Assembly (NCBI RefSeq): GCF_016790145.1
Contig: NZ_JAEUOI010000103.1
Location: forward strand, 1 to 49,723
Direction: 5' to 3'
DNA length: 49,723 nucleotides
Origin: Propionivibrio sp.
Lineage (GTDB): Bacteria > Pseudomonadota > Gammaproteobacteria > Burkholderiales > Rhodocyclaceae
The position numbers and the translations under genes were made by a program. This document shows, piece by piece, positions 18,638-27,779 of the stretch (positions are counted from its first letter, which is position 1; each line of letters begins with the position of its first letter). A model generated the notes under the pieces. It worked only from the letters and a program-made list of their open reading frames with translations, was not told the origin of the DNA and did no database searches.

Positions 18638-18664
18638 CCCTGCCTGGTCGCGGGCAGGGTTTGC
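18638..18664 (+). terminator. hairpin between prs and rplY (weak terminator or attenuator)
   Basis: CCCTGCC at 18638-18644 pairs with GGCAGGG at 18653-18659 around an eight-base loop, followed by only TTT. With so short a T-run it may only partly terminate, or may protect the upstream message. Confidence 0.45.
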
Positions 18665-18681
18665 ATCAACCAGGAGCAGCC

Positions 18682-19308
18682 ATGAAATTTGAACTTAATG
18701 CACAAAAGCGCACACTGCAGGGGTCCGGAGCGAGCCGCCGCCTGCGTCGCGCCGACAAGGTCCCGGGAATCATTTACGGGGGCACAGCCGCCCCGACCCT
18801 GATTCAACTCGATCACAATCCCCTGCTGCTTGCCTTGCGCAAGGAAGCCTTCCATGCCTCCGTATTGACGCTCAAGATCGACGGCGTTATGGAAACCGTG
18901 CTGCTGCGTGACTCGCAGATGCATCCCTACCGTCCGCTGGTTCAGCACGTCGATTTCCTGCGTGTCGATGCCACCCATGTCATTCACCAGAAAATTCCGC
19001 TGCACTTCATCAACGCCGACATCTCGCCAGGCGTCAAACTCAATGACGGCCATGTTTCGCCGGCGATGAATGAAATTGAAGTGAGCTGTCTGCCGCAGGA
19101 TCTTCCGGCCTTCATCGATGTCGATCTGAAGGATCTGGAAGCAGGTCATTCGATCCACGTTTCGCAGATGGTTTTCCCGAAGGGTGTCAAGCCGATTACG
19201 CATGGCAATGACGATGCCGTCGTGGTGTCGATCTCGGTCAAGAAGGCTGTTGTTGTCGAAGAAGCCGATGGCGAAGCCGCTCCTCCCGCTCCTGCGGCGG
19301 CCCCCTGA
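18682..19308 (+). CDS. rplY: 50S ribosomal protein L25, CTC form
   Basis: 208 residues. L25/Ctc binds 5S rRNA in the large subunit. The N-terminal L25 domain includes the SGASRRLRRADKVPGIIYG motif, followed by the C-terminal CTC beta domain (about 95-185) and an Ala/Pro-rich tail. The longer two-domain form is usual in betaproteobacteria, unlike the 94-residue E. coli protein. A ribosome site AGGAG precedes the ATG. A strong terminator follows. Confidence 0.96.
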   Translation: MKFELNAQKRTLQGSGASRRLRRADKVPGIIYGGTAAPTLIQLDHNPLLLALRKEAFHASVLTLKIDGVMETVLLRDSQMHPYRPLVQHVDFLRVDATHVIHQKIPLHFINADISPGVKLNDGHVSPAMNEIEVSCLPQDLPAFIDVDLKDLEAGHSIHVSQMVFPKGVKPITHGNDDAVVVSISVKKAVVVEEADGEAAPPAPAAAP

Positions 19309-19327
19309 GCTTCGCTGTCTGATTGAC

Positions 19328-19369
19328 CGGCCGCCGTCTGGAGCTTGAACTCCCCGGCGGCCGTTTTTC
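19328..19369 (+). terminator. intrinsic terminator after rplY
   Basis: A perfect 9-bp stem, CGGCCGCCG (19328-19336) with CGGCGGCCG (19355-19363), encloses an 18-base loop and is followed by TTTTTC. This ends the prs-rplY unit and means pth needs its own promoter in 19370-19479, where I see no clear boxes. Confidence 0.85.
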
Positions 19370-19479
19370 AAGAAAACTGACACCTGACAACTGGCGCAAT
19401 GTCGCATGGTGGCATGGGGCCGGCAAAGACAGACGGCTTCCTTTGCTGCTTTGCGGTGGATTCTGGATGCTAAAACGCA

Positions 19480-20049
19480 ATGACCGTTCCGCGCCTGATC
19501 GTCGGCCTCGGTAACCCCGGAAACGAGTACGCCGACAATCGGCACAACCTCGGTTTCTGGTTCATCGAGCGTCTGGCGCGCGATCTCAAGGTGCCGCTCG
19601 CGCCGCAGGGCAGGTTCTTCGGCGTCAGTGGCCGCATCGGTGAGCAGTGGCTGTTGCAGCCGATGACCTACATGAACCGATCCGGACAGGCAGTGGCTGC
19701 CCTGGCGCACTTTTACAAAATTACACCGGAAGAAATACTGGTGGTGCATGACGATCTTGACCTGGAACCCGGCAGCATCCGCCTTAAGCAGGGCGGTGGC
19801 AACGGCGGGCATAACGGGCTGAAGGACATCCAGGCGCATCTGTCCGTGCCGGATTTCTGGCGGCTGCGTCTGGGCATCGGGCACCCGGGCGAGCGCAACG
19901 AAGTCATCAATTACGTGTTGAAAGCGCCACGCCGTGAAGAGCAGGAACTGATTGACCACGCGCTTGACCGCTGCCTGCTGGCCTGGCCGAAACTCGGTGC
20001 CGGCGATTACGCGGTCGCACAACGTCAATTGCATACCAAAGCTGTTTAA
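19480..20049 (+). CDS. pth: peptidyl-tRNA hydrolase
   Basis: 189 residues. Pth releases peptides from peptidyl-tRNAs dropped by ribosomes. Family motifs are complete: [15 protein letters not shown] with catalytic His22, [20 protein letters not shown] and GGNGGHNGL. It is followed 26 bases later by ychF, the usual partner order. Confidence 0.97.
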   Translation: MTVPRLIVGLGNPGNEYADNRHNLGFWFIERLARDLKVPLAPQGRFFGVSGRIGEQWLLQPMTYMNRSGQAVAALAHFYKITPEEILVVHDDLDLEPGSIRLKQGGGNGGHNGLKDIQAHLSVPDFWRLRLGIGHPGERNEVINYVLKAPRREEQELIDHALDRCLLAWPKLGAGDYAVAQRQLHTKAV

Positions 20050-20075
20050 CGATTGCCACAAAGCGGAATACCATC

Positions 20076-21167
<1,092 letters not shown>

Positions 21168-21375
21168 TTCTTCGGATTCTGCCGATCTTCGACGGATATT
21201 AAAAATCCCGTATCCTGGCAATCCTAGGTATGCAGGCGTGGGTCGTTCAGGTAACCCAGTTACCCAGATCGCACGACTCCTGTCCCGGCGCACAAGTAGC
21301 GGTAGCGTTAATACACGATACTTCAACGTTTTGGTGCTGCCCTCAAACGTGTAAAAACGTAACAAATTGATTATA

Positions 21376-21412
21376 TTGACAAAATACTGCTAACGCCGAC
21401 TATAGTCGGCGT
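21376..21412 (+). promoter_or_regulatory. promoter with a perfect 20-bp palindrome over the -10
   Basis: TTGACA at 21376-21381 is a consensus -35. After 19 bp comes TATAGT at 21401-21406, or ACTATA at 17-bp spacing. The -10 sits in the centre of ACGCCGACTATAGTCGGCGT (21393-21412), an exact palindrome. A repressor bound there would block the promoter completely. Transcription would begin around 21413, at the start of a hairpin. Confidence 0.6.
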
Positions 21413-21545
21413 GGAGCTTCCCCCCAAACGAGGGGTGGCTCCACCTGGAGTAGAACTCTCTACCTCGCTTGGAAAGCTGGCATCCCCTCACGCTGAAGGC
21501 GCCCGTCCGCCAGTCCGGGTCACTCTCCGAATCACATGCTGCCCA
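21411..21545 (+). ncRNA. candidate structured leader or small RNA
   Basis: No ORF is evident here, but several stems can be drawn. GTGGAG (21411-21416) pairs with CTCCAC further on, with an inner CCCC/GGGG pair. GTAGA-ACTC-TCTAC forms a tight hairpin near 21452-21466. CCCG/CGGG flank a small loop near 21508-21525. It follows a good promoter directly and lies upstream of the AbiEi-like gene. I do not recognise a known RNA family; it could also be the 5' leader of the antitoxin mRNA. Confidence 0.35.
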
Positions 21546-21548
21546 TGA

Positions 21549-21602
21549 TGTTCAGAATGATTTGTTTGTTCACGATCCGTGAACGATAATATTTTCTGAA
21601 CA
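21549..21602. promoter_or_regulatory. operator-like array, unit 1
   Basis: The unit is TGTTCA, 13 bases, the inverted repeat GTTCACGATCCGTGAAC (21568-21584), 12 bases, then TGAACA. Four GTTCA/TGAAC half-sites are thus arranged as a larger palindrome. Unit 2 repeats the design about 79 bases downstream, including the spacer pattern TAA-wTTTw after the core. Confidence 0.6.
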
Positions 21603-21628
21603 GATGATTTGCCGGCGCGCCATTAATG

Positions 21629-21681
21629 TGTTCAAATAAAACTGCCGTTCATTAACTGTGAACGGTAAATTTTATTGAACA
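21629..21681. promoter_or_regulatory. operator-like array, unit 2
   Basis: Same layout as unit 1: TGTTCA, 12 bases, GTTCATTAACTGTGAAC (21647-21663), 12 bases, TGAACA. It ends seven bases before the first ATG of the AbiEi-like gene, so a bound protein would block transcription or initiation. AbiEi antitoxins are known to repress their own operon by binding inverted repeats, so autoregulation is the natural reading. Confidence 0.6.
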
Positions 21682-21687
21682 ACGACG

Positions 21688-22728
21688 ATGGGCAATACGA
21701 TGGACTTCCCTGATCTGGCTAACCGTGTCTGTGATGCTTTCCGACAGCAGGTCGGAAAGCAGGCCAAGCTGCATGCCTTGCCTGCCACTGATGAAAACCC
21801 GCAGCCGACGCTGGTGTTCTGCCCAAAAGGTGGAAAGGCTGAGCGCATCTACGCTGCCGTGCCGGTTCCCGTACCTGATGCAGCGACAATTACCCGCCTG
21901 ATTCGGGATTGGCAACGAAACACACGGAAAATAGTGATTACGCCCCATGTCACTATCGACATTGCCAACAGATTGAAAGCGAATGAAATCCCGTTTCTCG
22001 ATGCCGCCGGAAATGCCTATCTCGCTGAACCGGGGTTCTTTCTGTTCATTGCTGGCTGCCCTCTTCCGGACGGGCTGGAGATTCCCAAGCCAATTCGAGC
22101 GCCACGACTTTTCAGGGGAACCGGTCTGAAAATTCTCTTCGTGCTGCTTGCACGGCCCGAGTACGTGCAGCGTCCTTATCGCGACATCGCCGAGGCGGCT
22201 GATGTTGCCTTGGGTACGGTTGCGGGCATAGTGGGCGAGATGAGGGAACTCGGTTATCTGCTTGATCTGGGCAAGAACGGCAAACGCCTGCAACAACGAG
22301 AACATCTCATCGACGAATGGGTGGGTGCCTATGCACGCGAAATCACCCGGCGTCGCAAGGTGCGCCGTTACCGCGCCGAAAATCCGGATTGGTGGAAGAC
22401 CGCCGATCTCCGCCAGTTCGATGCGCTCTGGGGCGGGGATGTGGCTGCCGACCGCTTGACGGGCTATCTCAAGCCGGGTGAGATTACCGTCTATGCCAAA
22501 GGAATACCTGGTGCACTGTTGCAGGCACAGCGGATGCGGCTGGACCCGAACGGGGATGTGGCAGTAATTGAGAAGTTCTGGAACTTCCCTCCCATTGAGG
22601 CCGAAGGAGACACCGTGCCACCGCTGCTCGTCTATGCGGACCTCATGGCTAGCGGCGACCCACGCGCCATCGAAACCGCAGGATTGATCCATGAACGCTG
22701 CCTTGCCAGACCTGACGGCGCAGCTTGA
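21688..22728 (+). CDS. type IV AbiEi-family antitoxin / transcriptional regulator
   Basis: 346 residues, or 342 if translation starts at the second ATG (21700), which has GGGC upstream. It fits the AbiEi_2-type antitoxins. An N-terminal region holds a nuclease-like beta pattern (RKIVITPHVTIDIANRL, FLDAAGNAYL). A winged-helix segment lies near residues 155-190 (RDIAEAADVALGTVAGIV). The C-terminal signature is VYADLMASGDPRAIETAG. In the family the protein represses its operon and neutralises the AbiEii nucleotidyltransferase toxin, whose gene normally overlaps the antitoxin's 3' end. Here only a 32-codon stub follows. The region looks acquired: it interrupts the ychF-gluQ neighbourhood and its upstream DNA is AT-rich. 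Confidence 0.75.
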   Translation: MGNTMDFPDLANRVCDAFRQQVGKQAKLHALPATDENPQPTLVFCPKGGKAERIYAAVPVPVPDAATITRLIRDWQRNTRKIVITPHVTIDIANRLKANEIPFLDAAGNAYLAEPGFFLFIAGCPLPDGLEIPKPIRAPRLFRGTGLKILFVLLARPEYVQRPYRDIAEAADVALGTVAGIVGEMRELGYLLDLGKNGKRLQQREHLIDEWVGAYAREITRRRKVRRYRAENPDWWKTADLRQFDALWGGDVAADRLTGYLKPGEITVYAKGIPGALLQAQRMRLDPNGDVAVIEKFWNFPPIEAEGDTVPPLLVYADLMASGDPRAIETAGLIHERCLARPDGAA

Positions 22729-22789
22729 TCCCGTCCATCAACAGGCGCTACGCACGGTCGCCCGTGCCGCTGCACTTCGAAGCCGATGA
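22691..22789 (+). pseudogene. remnant of the AbiEii toxin gene (5' end only)
   Basis: An ATG at 22691 lies inside the 3' end of the antitoxin gene in another frame, where AbiEii genes usually start. It encodes 32 residues (MNAALPDLTAQLDPVHQQAL, then RTVARAAALRSR) and stops at 22787-22789. About 90 bases later gluQ begins, so the nucleotidyltransferase body is absent. A deletion that removed the toxin is the simplest explanation. The identity of so short a stub rests mainly on position. Confidence 0.45.
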
Positions 22790-22880
22790 CGTAAGCCAGC
22801 GATGAATCTGCTTTGTAAAATCTCGAACTCATCGCGGGCAATAGTCTGCGTTGAAAACGCTTGCCAGCAGGCTTTTCAGA

Positions 22881-23816
22881 ATGGATAAAGCATCCCCCGC
22901 AGCTTTGCCGGTCCCTTACCGCGGCCGCTTTGCCCCTTCGCCAAGCGGCCCGCTGCATTTCGGTTCGCTCGTTGCGGCGCTGGGCAGTTATCTCGACGCA
23001 CGTGCCCACGGTGGCGAGTGGCTGTTGCGCATCGAGGACGTCGACCAGCCGCGCACGGTACCCGGAGCGGCTGACGGAATGCTGCGCACGCTGGAAGGTT
23101 TTGGCCTTGAGTGGGACGGCGAGGTCATTATCCAGAGCCGCCGCCTTGACCTCTACCACGCCGCGCTGGTCCGTATGCAACTTGATGGCGACGTCTATCC
23201 CTGTGCCTGTTCGCGTAGCGAGATCGCGGCGGCAAGCCGCCTCTCCTCGGTCGACGGCGGGCTGCTCTATCCCGGCACATGCCGGGCCGGTCTTGCCGAC
23301 GGCAAAGCCGCGCGCTCCTGGCGACTGCGCGTCCCCGATCGGGAATCATCTTTCGTCGATCGCGTTCAGGGCCAAGCCTGGCAGAATCTGCAACGCGAGG
23401 TTGGTGATTTCGTCCTGCTGCGTGCAGACGGGCAGTATGCCTATCAACTGGCAGTAGTCATTGACGATGCGGCGCAGGGCGTCAATGCGGTGGTGCGCGG
23501 CGTCGACCTGCTCGATTCGACGGCCCGCCAGATCTGGCTGCAACAGCGTCTCGGCCTGCCGACGCCGAGTTACGCGCATCTGCCGGTGGTGGTCAATTCC
23601 GTCGGCGAAAAACTCTCCAAGCAGACGCAGGCGGCGGCTGTCGACCCGGCGGACGGCAGCACGGTTCTGGCTTGCGCACTGGAGTTTCTCGGACATCCCG
23701 TGCCGGTCGAAATGCATAGGGAGCCGGTGGCCGACTTCTGGCGCTGGGCGATTTCAGTCTGGTCGATGGAGCGCGTGCCGGCAGTGCGCGGCATCTTTCC
23801 GGCTCAGTGGCTGTGA
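22881..23816 (+). CDS. gluQ: glutamyl-Q tRNA(Asp) synthetase
   Basis: 311 residues. GluQRS activates glutamate and attaches it to queuosine at the wobble position of tRNA-Asp. It resembles the catalytic half of glutamyl-tRNA synthetase without an anticodon-binding domain. Motifs: RFAPSPSGPLHFGSLVAAL (HIGH-like), a zinc site using CAC and YPGTC, and GEKLSKQT (KMSKS-like). I use the ATG at 22881; a TTG at 22851 in frame would add ten residues. A dispersed repeat follows. Confidence 0.93.
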   Translation: MDKASPAALPVPYRGRFAPSPSGPLHFGSLVAALGSYLDARAHGGEWLLRIEDVDQPRTVPGAADGMLRTLEGFGLEWDGEVIIQSRRLDLYHAALVRMQLDGDVYPCACSRSEIAAASRLSSVDGGLLYPGTCRAGLADGKAARSWRLRVPDRESSFVDRVQGQAWQNLQREVGDFVLLRADGQYAYQLAVVIDDAAQGVNAVVRGVDLLDSTARQIWLQQRLGLPTPSYAHLPVVVNSVGEKLSKQTQAAAVDPADGSTVLACALEFLGHPVPVEMHREPVADFWRWAISVWSMERVPAVRGIFPAQWL

Positions 23817-23840
23817 ATCAATCGATAAACACCTCACAAT

Positions 23841-23988
23841 CCGTGGCCCGAGGCCAGGCTTCGCGCTCATTCCGGCGAACGCCGGAATCCAGTACCTTCC
23901 TCTGATATCAATAAATACAATTAGATAAACGAGCTGGACCACGGCTTTTGCCCCGGCGGAAACACTGCTTGAGTGCGCCGGGGTGACG
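23841..23988. repeat. dispersed repeat R-D, copy 1
   Basis: This begins CCGTGGCCCGAGGC, then GCTTCGCGCTCATTCCGGCG and CGCCGGAATCCAG, an AT-rich middle, and ends GCGCCGGGGTGACG. The left 50 bases are nearly identical to 47796-47845, and the AT-rich middles are also related (GATAAACGAGCTGG against GATCAACGAACTGA). The ends are imperfect inverted repeats, giving a MITE-like unit. It fills the gap between gluQ and clsB. Confidence 0.65.
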
Positions 23989-24027
23989 AGCATGGAAATC
24001 GGGCAGTGATGATCTTTTCACAGACGC

Positions 24028-25194
24028 TCAGTGCTTGCCGCCATAACCGGTGAAGCCGATGGCGATGCGCAGGAGGTTGTAGCTGGCCGAGCGGAGCAGG
24101 CGGGAATACCACGGCAATCGTTGCCAGTGCTGTGGCGACAGTTCGCTGGCGCCGGCCTGCATGGCCTGGCCGAGGCTGCGGCGTAATTCTTCGGCAAATT
24201 TTCCGTCGAGGACGACGAGGTTGGCTTCCCTCGACAGCAACAGGCTGAAGGGATCGATGTTGGACGAGCCGACGGTCGCCCACTGTTCGTCGATGACCGC
24301 CACCTTGGCGTGCAGGAAGCTGTGCCGGTATTCGAAAATGCGTATCCCGGATTTCAGCAGTTTGTCATAGAGCGCCTGCGTCGCGTAATGCAGTAGCCGG
24401 TACTCGATGCGCCCCTGGAGCAGGATGCTGACCTGCACTCCGCGCTGCGCTGCCTTGTTCAGTGCGCGCCGGAAGCGTCGACCGGGAAGGAAGTAGGCGT
24501 TGGCGATCAGGATGCTGTCGCGTGCGCCGGCAATCGCTGCCAGATAGGCTTGCTCAATATCCCGACGATGCCTGATGTTGTCGCGTACGAGGAAAGCCGC
24601 CTGCTGTTCTCCGCATGGCGCCGTGGTGCTTTTTTCGACAGGCGCCAGGCGGTAACGACGCTTGAAGTTAACCCAGACGAGCACTTCCCAGAGCCGGCGC
24701 ATGGTCTGCCGGATCGGCAGGAGCACCGGGCCTTCAACCCGTACCGCATAGTCGTAGCGCCCCGGCGACTGGTCAGCGGTGTTGAGGTCGTCGATGATAT
24801 TGATTCCGCCGACGAAGGCGATCTCGCCGTCGATGACCGCCAGTTTGCGGTGCAGGCGGCGCAGGCGGTGGCGGCGCAGCTTGAAGCGAGCGTACTCGGG
24901 GCGATAGACCAGCGCCATGACGCCGGCGTCGGTCAGAGCGGGCATCAGCGTTGTGGAAAATGCCGGAGCGCCAAAACCGTCGACCAGAACGCGTACGTCG
25001 ACGCCGCGCCGTGCGGCCGCCATCAATGCGCCGGCAACGTCCCGGCCGGTGCGGTCATCCTCAAAGATATAGCTTTCAAGATGCACTTCATGGCGTGCTT
25101 CGTCGATCGCGGTGAGCAGCGCCGGAAAAAATTCGGCACCGCTGTTCAGTAGCGTCAAGCGGTTGCCCGGCAGAAACCTAGCGTGCGTGGCCAC
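24028..25194 (-). CDS. clsB: cardiolipin synthase B-type phospholipase D-family protein
   Basis: 388 residues with two HKD motifs: HRKLAVIDGEIAFVGGIN near 115-132 and HAKVAVIDEQWATVGSSNID near 295-314. There are no N-terminal membrane helices, which distinguishes the ClsB type from ClsA. The family joins phosphatidyl groups to make cardiolipin, and E. coli ClsB can also make phosphatidylglycerol. It overlaps the upstream phosphatase-family gene by 17 bases; the same pair (ybhP-clsB) occurs in E. coli. Confidence 0.88.
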   Translation of the reverse strand: MATHARFLPGNRLTLLNSGAEFFPALLTAIDEARHEVHLESYIFEDDRTGRDVAGALMAAARRGVDVRVLVDGFGAPAFSTTLMPALTDAGVMALVYRPEYARFKLRRHRLRRLHRKLAVIDGEIAFVGGINIIDDLNTADQSPGRYDYAVRVEGPVLLPIRQTMRRLWEVLVWVNFKRRYRLAPVEKSTTAPCGEQQAAFLVRDNIRHRRDIEQAYLAAIAGARDSILIANAYFLPGRRFRRALNKAAQRGVQVSILLQGRIEYRLLHYATQALYDKLLKSGIRIFEYRHSFLHAKVAVIDEQWATVGSSNIDPFSLLLSREANLVVLDGKFAEELRRSLGQAMQAGASELSPQHWQRLPWYSRLLRSASYNLLRIAIGFTGYGGKH

Positions 25195-25960
25195 CGGAAC
25201 TGTGCCGCAGATGGGCCGAGAGCGCGGCGTGATCGGAAATTTTCGACCACGGATCGCCGCAATGCATTTCGGCGTTCATGACCGAAAAGCCGCGCACGTA
25301 GATGCGATCCAGGCGCAGGACGGGCCGCTTGGCCGGATAGCTGCGTCCCGGTGAGCCCAGGCTGCCGCAGGCGCCGCCAAAGGCTTCGGAGAGGCCGAGG
25401 CGTTGCGCCAGCAATTCGTCGGCTTCGTTTCGCCAGTCGTTGAAGTCGCCGGCAATGATCAGGGGGGAGTCGGGTTCGGCTATGTCTTCCAGATAGCGAG
25501 AAAGCGCATCCAGTTGCCGGCGTCGCGAGCGGGCAAACAGCGAGAGATGGACGCAGACACAGTGCAGTGCCTTTTTCAGCCCCGGTACCTTGATCGCGCA
25601 GTGCAACAGGCCGCGCCGCTCGAAGCGCAGGTGGGTGACATCCTGATTATGCGCATGTTCGATCGGGAAGCGCGCCAGAATCGCATTGCCGTGGTGTCCG
25701 TGGTCGTAGATGACGTTGCTGCCATAGGCCGTGGACTGCCAGACATCTTCGGCGAGAAAGTCCTGCTGCGGCTCGTCCGGCCAGTTGTCAATTCTCCTGG
25801 CATGGCGGCTATGCATTCCCTGGACTTCCTGCAGGAAGACGATGTCCGGCCCCAGCGCACGCAACTGTTCGCGCAGTTCATGCACCATCATGTGCTGGTT
25901 GAACTGCGAGAATCCCTTGTGGATGTTGTAGGTGACAACGTGGAGCTGTGTGCGTTTCAT
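25178..25960 (-). CDS. endonuclease/exonuclease/phosphatase family protein (YbhP-like)
   Basis: About 260 residues. Conserved elements of the EEP fold are visible: VVTYNIHKGFSQ at the start, DIVFLQEVQG with the metal-binding glutamate, PLIIAGDFNDWR, and ISDHAALSA with the C-terminal catalytic Asp-His. No signal peptide. The substrate (nucleic acid or phospholipid-like) is unknown, but coupling with clsB suggests lipid metabolism. The ATG at 25960 starts MKRTQLHVV; a GTG at 25969 overlaps the nadA stop as GTGA and is an alternative. Confidence 0.85.
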   Translation of the reverse strand: MKRTQLHVVTYNIHKGFSQFNQHMMVHELREQLRALGPDIVFLQEVQGMHSRHARRIDNWPDEPQQDFLAEDVWQSTAYGSNVIYDHGHHGNAILARFPIEHAHNQDVTHLRFERRGLLHCAIKVPGLKKALHCVCVHLSLFARSRRRQLDALSRYLEDIAEPDSPLIIAGDFNDWRNEADELLAQRLGLSEAFGGACGSLGSPGRSYPAKRPVLRLDRIYVRGFSVMNAEMHCGDPWSKISDHAALSAHLRHSSGGHAR

Positions 25961-25965
25961 GGCGC

Positions 25966-27063
25966 TCACGATACCGCGAGCATCCTCTCCAGTGCCAGCC
26001 TGGCGAGCCCGGCTTCATGTTGCGGTACGCTGATCTGGTTGACCACCTTGCCTGCGGCCAGATTTTCCAGTGTCCATGCCAGATGCTGCGGGTCGATGCG
26101 CTGCATCGTCGAGCACATGCAGACGGTTGGCGACATGAACTGGACGATTTTGCCTTCGGGCTTGACCTCTTCGGCCAGCCGGTTGACCAGGTTCAGTTCG
26201 GTGCCGACCAGCCAGCGCGTGTTCGGGGCAGCTTCCCTGATCGTTTTGACGATATGTTCGGTCGATCCGACGTAGTCAGACTGCTTGCACACCTCGAAGC
26301 TGCACTCAGGGTGCGCGATGACCAGACCGTCCGGGTGCTGGTTGCGGAACTTGAGGATGTGCGCCGGCTGGAACATCTGATGCACCGCACAGTGGCCTTT
26401 CCAGAGCAGCAGCCGGGCTTTGTGGATTTGTTCCACAGTCAAGCCGCCGAGTTCGAGGTCAGGGTCCCAGACCATCATCTCGTCGAGCGGGATGCCCATC
26501 GTGTAGCCTGTCCAGCGGCCAAGATGCTGGTCGGGGAAAAACAGGATCTTCGGGCGTTGCGCGAAGGCCCATTGGGCGATCGTACCGGCGTTCGACGAGG
26601 TGCAGACAATACCGCCATGCTCGCCGCAGAACGCCTTGAGGTCGGCGGCCGAGTTGATGTAGGTTACCGGAGTGAATGCTTCCTCGGCGTTGAGTACCTC
26701 GTTCAGTTCGCGCCAGCAGCGTTCGACTTTGGCCAGATTGGCCATGTCGGCCATCGAACACCCGGCCGCCAGGTCGGGCAGAATGGCTTTCTGGTGGGGT
26801 TTCGACATGATGTCGGCGACCTCGGCCATAAAGTGCACGCCGCAGAAGACGATGTATTCGGCGTCGGCTTGCGAGGCCAGACGCGAGAGTTTTAGCGAAT
26901 CGCCTGTCAGGTCGGCGTACTGATAGACATCGGCGCGCTGATAGTGGTGGCCGAGCAGGACGGCCCTGTCGCCCAGCCTGGCGCGGGCAGCGCGAATTCG
27001 TTCGTGGCAGGCGTCGTCGTGCAGTTGGTTGAATCGGTCAAAGGCGATGGTTGCGGTTTGCAT
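25966..27063 (-). CDS. nadA: quinolinate synthase A
   Basis: 365 residues. NadA condenses iminoaspartate with dihydroxyacetone phosphate to quinolinate in NAD synthesis using an oxygen-sensitive [4Fe-4S] cluster. Cysteines in the expected contexts include FCGVHFMAEVADIMS, GGIVCTSSNA, PECSFEVC and SPTVCMCSTMQRIDP. LLGHHYQRADVYQYAD at the N-terminus is also typical. It is followed directly by ybhP, with the stop overlapping its possible GTG start. No nadB or nadC is nearby. Confidence 0.96.
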   Translation of the reverse strand: MQTATIAFDRFNQLHDDACHERIRAARARLGDRAVLLGHHYQRADVYQYADLTGDSLKLSRLASQADAEYIVFCGVHFMAEVADIMSKPHQKAILPDLAAGCSMADMANLAKVERCWRELNEVLNAEEAFTPVTYINSAADLKAFCGEHGGIVCTSSNAGTIAQWAFAQRPKILFFPDQHLGRWTGYTMGIPLDEMMVWDPDLELGGLTVEQIHKARLLLWKGHCAVHQMFQPAHILKFRNQHPDGLVIAHPECSFEVCKQSDYVGSTEHIVKTIREAAPNTRWLVGTELNLVNRLAEEVKPEGKIVQFMSPTVCMCSTMQRIDPQHLAWTLENLAAGKVVNQISVPQHEAGLARLALERMLAVS

Positions 27064-27137
27064 GGCTTGATCTCAAATCGTGACCGTAAATGGTTTAGAA
27101 GACTGCCAGGGCAGGAATAGGTTTCAACTAAGAGACT

Positions 27138-27587
27138 TCAGCTTGTCCACGGAAGGCCTGCCTGGCGCCAGCCGCCGGTTTTGCCGCGTTGCCCGCTGGC
27201 GTCCTTGTCGCCCTCAAAGCCCTCAAGCACGTTGTAGCTCCCGCTGTAGCCGGCCTGGCTTGCGAGACAGGCCGCCTGGTGCGAGCGCATGCCGCTGCGG
27301 CAGATAAACATGACCAGCGCTTCCGGGTCAACCTGCTTCTTCAATTGCGCGAGGAAATGACTGTTGGGCTGATTGCTCGGGTAGCTCATCCATTCGATTT
27401 CCTCGGCGCCAGGAATGCGGCCAACCCAGTCCCACTCGGCGCGGGTGCGAACGTCGACGAGCCGGGCGCCGGGTGCCAACTGCCAGATCTCGCAGGCCTC
27501 CTTTGGCGTCAGTGCGCCGGCATAGGGTAACCCGAGTTCGCGAGCACGCGTCTGGGCGAGATTCAGGAGATCGGTCAGTTTTCCCAT
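27138..27587 (-). CDS. rhodanese-like domain protein
   Basis: 149 residues, a single rhodanese domain. The start region carries LTPKEACEIWQLAPGARLVDVRTRAEW. The active-site loop CRSGMRS (Cys96) has the six-residue length typical of sulfurtransferases. The end, GFEGDKDASGQRG...GWRQAGLPW, is characteristic of a common proteobacterial single-domain group. Persulfide transfer is likely but the acceptor is not known. I use the ATG at 27587; earlier in-frame codons reach into the glnA control region. It is divergent from glnA. Confidence 0.87.
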   Translation of the reverse strand: MGKLTDLLNLAQTRARELGLPYAGALTPKEACEIWQLAPGARLVDVRTRAEWDWVGRIPGAEEIEWMSYPSNQPNSHFLAQLKKQVDPEALVMFICRSGMRSHQAACLASQAGYSGSYNVLEGFEGDKDASGQRGKTGGWRQAGLPWTS

Positions 27588-27677
27588 GGGCGGTAGCGCT
27601 ATCCGGATAAAGAGATTCAAGTATAAAACACTTGCATCACGTATGCAGTTCCTTGATGTGTTTGAATATGCGCTGAC

Positions 27678-27716
27678 ATGGTGCAATCAACCAACAAATT
27701 GCACCAATTTAGTGCA
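27678..27716. promoter_or_regulatory. NtrC-binding-like sites upstream of glnA
   Basis: TGCACCAATTTAGTGCA at 27700-27716 closely matches the GCACC-N5-GGTGC form of NtrC enhancer sites. TGGTGCAAT at 27679-27687 and ATTGCACCA at 27698-27706 form an overlapping inverted pair. They lie 64-100 bases upstream of the sigma-54 promoter, a normal enhancer distance. A further palindromic TGCATCACGTATGCA is at 27633-27647. Confidence 0.7.
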
Positions 27717-27779
27717 TATAAAATCTCTGGATTAGCCAAAATACCTTATGTCACAATTGCTGGTTCGTGGTGCATGGAG

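Noticed and set aside
18337-18681. Long in-frame extension of rplY into prs
   Set aside because: L25 begins with MKFELNAQKR at 18682 with an AGGAG ribosome site; the extension overlaps prs in another frame.
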